DNA from: Thermoguttaceae bacterium
GTDB lineage: Bacteria; Planctomycetota; Planctomycetia; Pirellulales; Thermoguttaceae
Length of the DNA stretch: 6,059 bases
Direction: 5' to 3'
Assembly (NCBI GenBank): GCA_024653385.1
Contig: JANLFZ010000258.1
Coordinates: 1-6,059 of the forward strand
Below the pieces are notes generated by a model. The model was not told the origin of the DNA and did no database searches. It worked only from the letters and a program-made list of their open reading frames with translations. This document shows positions 1 to 5,430 of the stretch, in pieces (positions within the stretch are counted from its first letter, which is position 1; each line of letters begins with the position of its first letter). Both the position numbers and the translations under genes were made by a program.

Positions 1-942
1 ACGCTCGCCGGCCGGCTCGAGCCCCTCGGGGTCCACCGCGCGGAGGTTCGACACCCAATGGGCGACTCGGCCGATCTGGTCGGCGGTCAGGCGGGGCTTG
101 AACGTCCACACGCCATTCGCGCGGAGGCGGAAGCGGAACCGCCCGTAGGCCGTTTCCTCGGGGTCCTTGCCGTGGTTGGGCACGTAGTGCTTCGGCTCCG
201 CGCCGAGGTGACGGTAGTGCCGGGTGTACGACTGGCCCTCCCTCAGGTTCAGGATGTACCGGTGCCCGCGGTCCCAGTCGTAGAAATACGAGCGATACTT
301 GAGGCCGTTGGGGTTGAAGCAGCGGTACTCTTCGGCGAGGCTGCGGGCGCAGTCGGCCCCGGTGAGGAAGCTGTTCGGGGCGTAGGCGCACAGGCAGTGG
401 TACTTGGCGATGTGGCCCGGCTCGCGCTTGCCGCCGGAGGCCTCGCAGGCGCCTTCCTTGCCGATGTCCTCCACGCCGGCGATCGTCTTGCCGTCGCAGA
501 GCGTGTAGATGGCCGACATGCTGTTGTCGTACAGGTGGTATCGGCCGCCGTACTCGACCTCGGAGACGGTGTGGTTGCTGATGTCCCAGTATTTCACCTT
601 GTAGCCCAGGGCGTCCCAGAGCGAGCAGTTCACGCCGGCGATCGTGCTGCACATGGTGTAGCCGTAGTCGTTGAACTGCCGGATGGGGTCGGTCACCGCC
701 AGGCCGTGGACCTCCATCGGCGTGGTCTGGCGCCGGGCCTTGTGGTTCCAGTAGAAGAGGGCCCAGCACTTCTCCTCGGGCGTGGGCCAGTTGGCCGTCA
801 TGCTGCGGACCGCGCCGGCCAGATCGGTGTAATCAGGCGAGGCGTCGGTCAGCACTTTGAGGTTCCAGACCTGGGCCTCAACCGGCGCAACCAAGAGCCA
901 CGAGAGAACGACCAGGCCGAGACACCGGGAGCCCGTTCGCAT
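1..942 (-). CDS. Exported transglutaminase-like protein, 3' end cut by window
   Basis: The frame is open from an ATG at 942 to the window edge, giving 314 residues with no stop. Residues 1-23 form a signal peptide: basic start (R2, R6), hydrophobic core LGLVVLSWLLVA and a V-E-A cleavage site before Q24. The core resembles the transglutaminase-like (papain-fold) superfamily: C98 in GYTMCSTIAG, H124 in NHTVSEVEYGG and D139 in HLYDNSMS have the order and the roughly 15-residue His-Asp spacing of a Cys-His-Asp triad. Nine cysteines lie outside the signal peptide, including C98, so disulfides are possible. The C-terminal part (WDRGHRYILNL at 223-233, WTFKPRL at 279-285) is beta-rich and of unknown role. 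Members of this superfamily may cross-link, deamidate or hydrolyse peptides, and some are inactive; the substrate is unknown. The start is supported by GAGGA (951-955) eight bases upstream. The gene follows the HlyD-type adaptor gene after 36 bases, so co-transcription is likely. Confidence 0.8.
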   Translation of the reverse strand, partial: MRTGSRCLGLVVLSWLLVAPVEAQVWNLKVLTDASPDYTDLAGAVRSMTANWPTPEEKCWALFYWNHKARRQTTPMEVHGLAVTDPIRQFNDYGYTMCSTIAGVNCSLWDALGYKVKYWDISNHTVSEVEYGGRYHLYDNSMSAIYTLCDGKTIAGVEDIGKEGACEASGGKREPGHIAKYHCLCAYAPNSFLTGADCARSLAEEYRCFNPNGLKYRSYFYDWDRGHRYILNLREGQSYTRHYRHLGAEPKHYVPNHGKDPEETAYGRFRFRLRANGVWTFKPRLTADQIGRVAHWVSNLRAVDPEGLEPAGER

Positions 943-950
943 GATGCCGA

Positions 951-955
951 TCCTC
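951..955 (-). promoter_or_regulatory. Ribosome binding site of the transglutaminase-like gene
   Basis: On the minus strand GAGGA is followed by eight bases and then the ATG at 942. It sits in the 36-base gap after the adaptor stop codon, which suggests that the second gene has its own initiation signal. The adaptor gene's site is similar (AAGGATCG against GAGGATCG, same spacing). Confidence 0.6.
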
Positions 956-978
956 AGGCTTTCGAACACGTTGGGTGA

Positions 979-2433
979 TCAGCTTCCCGCCTCGCGCCGT
1001 GCCAGCCGATTCTCGGAGGTCGGCTCAAGCGGGGCGGAGGTGGCGGGCACCTCGGGCATGCCCACTTCGTCCCGATGGGCGGCCGCGCAGAGAACCACGC
1101 GTTGGCCTTCCTCCAGCCCCTCGCGAATCACGACCATCTTGCCGTTCGTGGGCCCGAGCGTCACCGGGCGGGCCTCCCACGCGTCGCCCTCCACGCAAAT
1201 ACAGTAGTTCTGGTCGCCGTGCTTGAACACCGCCTGGCAAGGCACCTGGATCTGCTCGGCGGATTGCTGGATCGAGAAACTCACCTGGGCCGTCAAGCCG
1301 GGACGCATTCCGGGGATCGGGTTGTCGATCCGCACGATCGTCTGGTACTTCTTGATGGCCGTTCCCATGAACGAGTCGGGCTCGGGGTACTCATTGACGC
1401 GGATCACTTGTCCCTTCAGGCGGATGTGGGGAAATGCCTCCAACTCGATGGCCGCGCGCACGCCGGGCTGGACCGCCGCGATCTTGTCTTCGGTCACGAA
1501 CGCCTTGACCTGCATGTGCCGGGGATCGGGGAGCCGCACCAGCACGCGCCGCTCCATGGTCAATTCGCCGGGCGCCACCATGTGGCTGTGGTCCTCCTGA
1601 TGCAGGTGGTTGAGGACCACTTCGCCGGCCACGGGCGCGCGAAGCACGCACTTCTTGATCTGCTCCTCGATGTCGGCCAGACGCTCCTCGTTGCGTTTGA
1701 GAATGCTCTCGGCCGAGGCCAGACGCGCCTTGGCCGCCACCACGGCGCTTTCCAACTCGATCAGCCGTCGCATGCGCGTGTATCCGTCGAGCACCGAGAG
1801 CTTCAGCCGGGCAACGCCCAGCTCGGTCTCGGCCCGCTTCAGCCCGAACTCGTCGGCCTGGAACTGCTTGGGCGTCACAAAGCCCTCGGCCAACAGCTTG
1901 CGGCTGGCCTCGAGCGCCTGTTTGGCCTGCCGGACCTGCTCCTGGGCATTGAAGACGGCGATCTCGGCGTCCTTGCGGGCCAGCGCGTACTCGCCTCGGA
2001 GATAGTGCTCGCGGTTGTATTCGGCGGTGCTCAAACGGCTGCGTGCCTGGGCCACGCGCGCCCGCGACTCCTCGACCGCCAACTGCTGCCGGTTTCGCTC
2101 GTCCTCCAAGAGCGATGAATCCAACCGGACGAGAAAATCGCCGGGCTGCACCCGCGTGCCCTCCGGCACCACTTCGAGGATCCGGATCCAGGCCGAATCG
2201 CGGCTCTTCACTTCACACGCCACGTCGACATTGACGGCACTTTCCACCTGGCCCTTGACCGAAATCTCGTGGACAAACGGCTCCCGCGTCGCACGGCAGG
2301 TCAGCACGTCCTCGGGGCCCGAGTCGTTGCCGAAAAACGAACGAAGGCCCAACGGCACGGCGGCGATCAAGGCCAACATGCCGAGAAATGCCAGGCGGGA
2401 TAGCGGATGGCGGTAGGCTGGGGGACGATTCAT
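979..2433 (-). CDS. HlyD/MacA-type efflux periplasmic adaptor (membrane fusion protein)
   Basis: A complete 484-residue protein. Such adaptors bridge an inner-membrane ABC or RND transporter to an outer-membrane channel. Residues 11-30 form one N-terminal membrane anchor (LSRLAFLGMLALIAAVPLGL). The first half of the lipoyl-like domain follows (VPEGTRVQPGDFLVRLDSS, 89-107). A long charged and Ala-rich alpha-helical hairpin spans about 108-260, with its turn near GFVTPKQF (184-191), where TolC-docking adaptors make their tip. The second lipoyl half is CVLRAPVAGEVVL (262-274). Beta-barrel and membrane-proximal domains occupy about 295-450 (LPDPRHMQVKAF, VNEYPEP, GMRPGLTAQV), and 455-484 is a probably disordered tail. 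The wording EVKSR, VNEYPEP and RLPDPRHMQVKA matches my memory of an adaptor family frequent in planctomycetes. The ATG at 2433 is chosen over an in-frame GTG at 2487 because AAGGA (2442-2446) lies eight bases upstream and the GTG would add 18 non-hydrophobic residues before the anchor. No transporter or outer-membrane partner is in the window; they may lie downstream, beyond position 1, or elsewhere. The cargo is unknown. Confidence 0.92.
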   Translation of the reverse strand: MNRPPAYRHPLSRLAFLGMLALIAAVPLGLRSFFGNDSGPEDVLTCRATREPFVHEISVKGQVESAVNVDVACEVKSRDSAWIRILEVVPEGTRVQPGDFLVRLDSSLLEDERNRQQLAVEESRARVAQARSRLSTAEYNREHYLRGEYALARKDAEIAVFNAQEQVRQAKQALEASRKLLAEGFVTPKQFQADEFGLKRAETELGVARLKLSVLDGYTRMRRLIELESAVVAAKARLASAESILKRNEERLADIEEQIKKCVLRAPVAGEVVLNHLHQEDHSHMVAPGELTMERRVLVRLPDPRHMQVKAFVTEDKIAAVQPGVRAAIELEAFPHIRLKGQVIRVNEYPEPDSFMGTAIKKYQTIVRIDNPIPGMRPGLTAQVSFSIQQSAEQIQVPCQAVFKHGDQNYCICVEGDAWEARPVTLGPTNGKMVVIREGLEEGQRVVLCAAAHRDEVGMPEVPATSAPLEPTSENRLARREAGS

Positions 2434-2441
2434 CGCGACGA

Positions 2442-2446
2442 TCCTT
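2442..2446 (-). promoter_or_regulatory. Ribosome binding site that sets the adaptor start
   Basis: On the minus strand AAGGA precedes the ATG at 2433 by eight bases. This favours the 484-residue protein over the longer 502-residue reading from the GTG at 2487. Confidence 0.65.
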
Positions 2447-2492
2447 CGGGTGCCCCAACGCAACTCGCAGGACGAGGGACGAACCACGCTCT

Positions 2493-2498
2493 ATTGTA
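2493..2498 (-). promoter_or_regulatory. Candidate -10 box of the adaptor operon
   Basis: Read on the minus strand the hexamer is TACAAT, one mismatch from the sigma-70 consensus TATAAT. It would start transcription near 2486 and give a leader of roughly 50 bases before the ATG at 2433. It lies in one of the few AT-rich spots of this GC-rich region. No good -35 box is seen 16-18 bases upstream, so the call rests on one hexamer and on its position. Confidence 0.3.
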
Positions 2499-2594
2499 AT
2501 CGACCAATGGCCCCGGTCCTACCCCTGTCGGCCAGAAAAGCGATCGGCGACTCGACTTACGGTTCTCCTATCTTGCCAGGTCCCGTCGCCACGC

Positions 2595-2609
2595 GCTGGA
2601 CCGTCCAGC
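2595..2609. repeat. Small near-palindromic hairpin
   Basis: GCTGGA (2595-2600) and TCCAGC (2604-2609) are perfect reverse complements around a 3-base centre. Next to it, CCGC-AAC-GCGG (2609-2619) can form another 4-bp hairpin. No T-run follows, so it is not a clear terminator. It could be an operator half-site pair for either divergent gene or a chance feature of GC-rich DNA. Confidence 0.3.
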
Positions 2610-2736
2610 CGCAACGCGGCGAGCGTCCATGGCAAACTGCGCAAGCCCGGGGCTATTGACTGCCGTTCGCCGGAAGCTCATACAGGGTTCTCGGAGTCTA
2701 AACGAGACTGCATGATTCCGGGAGGTCATCCGGACG

Positions 2737-2821
2737 GTGTGGTACTGCTTGACCGCTGCCGGGACCGGCGTTTTCTCCGATCCAAGAACGCCTTCCCGGC
2801 AGCGGTCAAGCGGTGGCACAC
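2737..2821 (+). repeat. Large imperfect inverted repeat able to form a long hairpin
   Basis: Two 18-base arms are perfect reverse complements: GCTTGACCGCTGCCGGGA at 2747-2764 and its complement at 2794-2811. Inside, GGCGTT (2767-2772) pairs with AACGCC (2787-2792) after a small bulge, leaving a loop of about 14 bases. Outside, GTGTG (2737-2741) pairs with CACAC (2817-2821). Between outer and main stems, 2743-2746 pairs with 2812-2815 as U.G, A-U, C-G and U.G in a plus-strand transcript. The plus-strand RNA stem is therefore nearly continuous, while the minus-strand transcript would have A.C mismatches at the wobble sites. No transposase is present. It could be a MITE or REP-like element, or a leader structure of the glycosidase mRNA. 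No T-run follows, so a simple intrinsic terminator is unlikely. Confidence 0.75.
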
Positions 2822-2843
2822 GCCCAAGTATGGTGCAAGTGGT

Positions 2844-2868
2844 CCCCCGCTGGCGCTTCGGGTTAGTA
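2844..2868 (-). repeat. Planctomycete-type intergenic repeat core ('NPKRQRG' repeat)
   Basis: On the minus strand this stretch begins ACTAACCCGAAGCGCCAGCG and, read in one frame, encodes N-P-K-R-Q-R-G. From memory, the same peptide string recurs in many short, probably spurious planctomycete proteins, because a dispersed intergenic repeat carries it. Copy number cannot be checked in one window. The repeat ends six bases before the ribosome binding site of the glycosidase gene and follows the large inverted repeat by 22 bases, so the two may belong to one composite element. Confidence 0.5.
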
Positions 2869-2874
2869 TGACGT

Positions 2875-2880
2875 GGAGGA
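2875..2880 (+). promoter_or_regulatory. Ribosome binding site that sets the glycosidase start
   Basis: GGAGGA is a strong Shine-Dalgarno sequence. It abuts the ATG at 2881 with no spacer, which is unsuitable, but stands six bases before the in-frame ATG at 2887. The second ATG is therefore the likely start, making the protein two residues shorter than the longest open frame. Confidence 0.7.
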
Positions 2881-2886
2881 ATGGCT

Positions 2887-5406
2887 ATGCCGATCGCGTG
2901 TCGAGGAGTTCGTCTGGACCGGAGTGGGGCCATCGTGCTGGCGTGTTGCGCCCTGATCGTGTGCTCAGTCGGCGCTGCGTGCGCGACCAGCGTGCGGCCT
3001 GCCGAGATGGCCGAGGCCCAGGCCTGGACCGCGGCGCACTTCTCGGGCGCGTCGCCCGCAGTGCCCGAGGCCGCGCTGGTGGTTTACGCCAACAACGATC
3101 CGGTGCAGCTCAACGGCCGTGGCGGTAGGCCTCTGCGAATCGCCGGGAAGGCGTATCCCCACGGTCTGTTCTGCCATGCGGCGAGCAAGGTGGCCGTGCG
3201 TCTGCCCGCCCCGGGCAAGAAGTTCACGGCCACGGTGGGCGTCGACAGCAACGAGCAAACCCGGCCCGGCCGCGGTTCGATCGTCTTTTCGGTGCGCGTG
3301 GGCCAGCGCGAGGCGTTTTGCTCGCCCGTGTTGCGCGAGGGGATGCCCGGCATTCCGGTGGCGGTGGACCTTGACGGGGCGAAGGAGTTCCTCCTCGAAG
3401 TGGGCGACGCGGGAGACGGCATCGGCTGCGACCAGGCGGCCTGGGCCGAGGCGCAAGTCGTGCTGGCCGACGGCAAGACGCTTCGGCTGGGCGATTTGCC
3501 CGCCCTGGGCCTTCATGCGCGCAAGCACGCGTCCGCGGCACCGTTCTCGTTTCAGTACGGCGGCAAGCCCTCGTCCGAACTGCTGCCGGCGTGGAAGGTC
3601 CAGCGCGCGTCGCGCCGCCTGGACGATCGCCGCACCGAGCACGTCGTGACGTACACGGACCCGGCAACCGGACTTGTCGTCCGTTGTGTCGGCCTGGAGT
3701 ACCACGACTTCCCGACGGTCGAGTGGACGTTGCATTTCAAGAACACGGGCAAAGAGAACACGCCGATTCTCAGCGAGGTCGAGGCCGTTGACCTCCGTAT
3801 CGAGCGGTTCCCCTGGCCGAGCACCGACCTATCCGAGTTCCGCCTGCACCACCACACGGGCAGTCCGTGCCGGCCGGACGACTACGCGCCGCATGTGGCC
3901 ATCTTGAAGCCGAGGGAATCGAAGCGTCTCAGCGCGGCCGGCGGGCGGCCCACCAACAGCGACCTGCCGTATTTCAACATCGAGTTGCCGACGAGCGAGG
4001 GGCTAATCGTCGTGGTGGGTTGGCCCGGCCAATGGGCCGCCGAGTTCCGACGCGACGAGGGCGCCGGGCTGCGCGTGCGCGCGGGCCAGGAGCTGACCCG
4101 TTTCACACTCCACCCCGGCGAAGAGGTCCGCACGCCCCTGGTGGCGCTCCAGTTCTGGAAAGGCGATCGCATCCGGGCACAGAACGTGTGGCGCCGCTGG
4201 ATGCTCGCCCACAACCTTCCGCGGCCCGGCGGCCGGCTTCCGCCGATCCAATTGGCGGCATGCAGTTCGCACCAGTTCGGCGAGATGATCCATGCCAACA
4301 CCGAGAACCAGAAGTTCTTCATCGACCGCTACCTCGAGGAGAAACTGCGGCTGGACTACTGGTGGATGGACGCGGGCTGGTACGTCAACAAGACCGGCTG
4401 GCCGAACACCGGCACCTGGGAGGTCGACACGAACCGATTCCCCGGCGGCCTGCGACCCATTTGCGATCATGCTCACGCCAGGGGCGTCCGGACCATCGTG
4501 TGGTTCGAGCCGGAGCGCGTCACCGCGGGCACGTGGCTGGCCCAGAAGCACCCCGAATGGGTCCTCGGCGGGGCCGGCGGGGGACTTCTGAACCTCGGCA
4601 ATCCCGAGGCGAGGGCGTGGTTGACCGAACACGTCGATCGGCTCCTCACCGAACAGGGGATCGACCTCTATCGCCAGGACTTCAACATGGACCCGCTCGA
4701 GTTCTGGCGCAAGAACGACGCGCCGGACCGCCAGGGCATCACTGAGATCCGGCACGTCGAGGGCTACCTGGCGTATTGGGACGAGCTGCGCCGCCGCCAC
4801 CCAAACATGCTGATCGACTCGTGCGCCAGCGGCGGACGGCGCAACGACCTCGAGACGCTCCGCCGCGCCGTGCCCCTGTTGCGCAGCGACTACATCATCG
4901 AGCCGGTGGGCAACCAGGCGCACACCTACGGCATCGCCTTCTGGATGCCGTACTACGGAACCGGCTCGGGAGCCGTCGATCCCTACATGCTGCGCAGCGT
5001 CATGTGCCCCCACTTCACGGCCTGCTTCGACATGCGGCGGAAGGACCTCGACTACGAGTCGATTCGCCGCGAACTCGGCGCGTGGCGCCGGTTCGCCGAG
5101 AACTTCCTCGGCGATTACTACCCTCTGACCGCCTGGAGCCTCGATCCGACTGCTTGGATCGCCTGGCAGTTCGACCGGCCCGAGGCGGGCCAAGGGATGA
5201 TCCAGGCGTTCCGCCGGGCCGAGAGCCCCTACGAGGCTTGCCGTTTTCGCCTGTGCGGTTTGGATCCGGCAGCCCGCTACCTTATCCGCGATGTGGACCG
5301 CCCCGAAACCACCGAGCGGACCGGACGCGAATTGATGGACGACGGGTTGCTCGTCTCCATCCCCCGGCAACCCTGGGCCGCAGTGCTCACGTACCAGCGC
5401 CAATAG
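2887..5406 (+). CDS. Exported NPCBM-GH36 alpha-galactosidase-like glycoside hydrolase
   Basis: An 839-residue protein likely to cleave terminal alpha-galactosyl (or alpha-GalNAc) residues by the retaining GH36 mechanism, outside the cytoplasm. Residues 1-34 look like a signal peptide (R7, R10, R13, then AIVLACCALIVCSVGAACA); a lipoprotein form is not excluded, but no good lipobox is seen. An NPCBM carbohydrate-binding module spans about 62-195, with HGLFCHAASKV (92-102), VGVDS (117-121) and DQAAWAEAQ (182-190) matching its conserved positions. A GH36 N-terminal beta-sandwich follows at about 220-430 (YHDFPTVEW, NTGKENTPIL). The catalytic barrel has WWMDAGW (492-498), WFEPERV (539-545), the nucleophile D598 in YRQDFNMD, SCASGGRRND (645-654) and the acid/base D668 in LLRSDYI. 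The 70-residue spacing of the two aspartates suits the family. A C-terminal beta domain covers about 750-839. No transporter or regulator gene is adjacent, so it seems to be a single-gene unit. Substrate cannot be fixed from sequence: raffinose-type sugars, galactomannan side chains and GalNAc glycans all remain possible. Confidence 0.93.
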   Translation: MPIACRGVRLDRSGAIVLACCALIVCSVGAACATSVRPAEMAEAQAWTAAHFSGASPAVPEAALVVYANNDPVQLNGRGGRPLRIAGKAYPHGLFCHAASKVAVRLPAPGKKFTATVGVDSNEQTRPGRGSIVFSVRVGQREAFCSPVLREGMPGIPVAVDLDGAKEFLLEVGDAGDGIGCDQAAWAEAQVVLADGKTLRLGDLPALGLHARKHASAAPFSFQYGGKPSSELLPAWKVQRASRRLDDRRTEHVVTYTDPATGLVVRCVGLEYHDFPTVEWTLHFKNTGKENTPILSEVEAVDLRIERFPWPSTDLSEFRLHHHTGSPCRPDDYAPHVAILKPRESKRLSAAGGRPTNSDLPYFNIELPTSEGLIVVVGWPGQWAAEFRRDEGAGLRVRAGQELTRFTLHPGEEVRTPLVALQFWKGDRIRAQNVWRRWMLAHNLPRPGGRLPPIQLAACSSHQFGEMIHANTENQKFFIDRYLEEKLRLDYWWMDAGWYVNKTGWPNTGTWEVDTNRFPGGLRPICDHAHARGVRTIVWFEPERVTAGTWLAQKHPEWVLGGAGGGLLNLGNPEARAWLTEHVDRLLTEQGIDLYRQDFNMDPLEFWRKNDAPDRQGITEIRHVEGYLAYWDELRRRHPNMLIDSCASGGRRNDLETLRRAVPLLRSDYIIEPVGNQAHTYGIAFWMPYYGTGSGAVDPYMLRSVMCPHFTACFDMRRKDLDYESIRRELGAWRRFAENFLGDYYPLTAWSLDPTAWIAWQFDRPEAGQGMIQAFRRAESPYEACRFRLCGLDPAARYLIRDVDRPETTERTGRELMDDGLLVSIPRQPWAAVLTYQRQ

Positions 5407-5430
5407 GGGCCTGCAAGACCAGTGCGGGCG

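Larger units (their letters stand above)
2434..2886. other. Divergent intergenic region between adaptor and glycosidase genes
   Basis: No convincing gene is seen in these 453 bases. Short open frames cross it, but they lack coding-like composition and run through the repeats. From the adaptor side it holds the adaptor RBS and candidate -10 box, and a small near-palindrome at 2595-2609 (6-bp stem GCTGGA/TCCAGC, 3-base loop). At 2656-2661 a TTGACT resembles a -35 box for the plus strand, but 17 bases on there is only CATACA (2679-2684), a poor -10. The large inverted repeat (2737-2821), the repeat core (2844-2868) and the glycosidase RBS follow. Both flanking genes must take their promoters from this region, because they point away from each other. 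Confidence 0.8.

Noticed and set aside
58..978. A 306-codon plus-strand open frame at the left end
   Set aside because: It is Val/Ala/Gly-rich with no recognisable motif and lies opposite the transglutaminase-like gene, which has a signal peptide, a triad and a ribosome binding site.
943..978. A terminator or promoter between the adaptor and transglutaminase-like genes
   Set aside because: Only a ribosome binding site is visible; the gap is short and has no hairpin or convincing promoter hexamers.
1075..2118. A 347-codon plus-strand open frame within the adaptor gene
   Set aside because: It is the antisense reading of the adaptor, His/Leu/Gly-rich with no domain; long antisense frames are expected at this GC content.
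2656..2684. A TTGACT with CATACA 17 bases downstream as a promoter for the glycosidase
   Set aside because: The -35 fits five of six bases, but the -10 fits only three, and a leader of about 200 bases would result. Too weak to list as a feature.
2568..2933. A 121-codon minus-strand frame containing the NPKRQRG peptide
   Set aside because: The peptide arises from translating the intergenic repeat, and the frame also runs through the hairpin arms. It is better explained as a spurious frame.
2388..3128. A 246-codon plus-strand open frame crossing the intergenic region into the glycosidase
   Set aside because: It overlaps the adaptor start and the signal peptide region of the glycosidase, passes through both repeats and has low-complexity Arg/Ser-rich sequence.
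4003..5403. A 466-codon minus-strand open frame opposite the glycosidase
   Set aside because: The plus strand here carries the conserved GH36 catalytic motifs. The antisense product has no domain and no convincing ribosome binding site was found.
5407..5430. An intrinsic terminator between the convergent genes
   Set aside because: The 24 bases contain no clear stem and no T-run on either strand.
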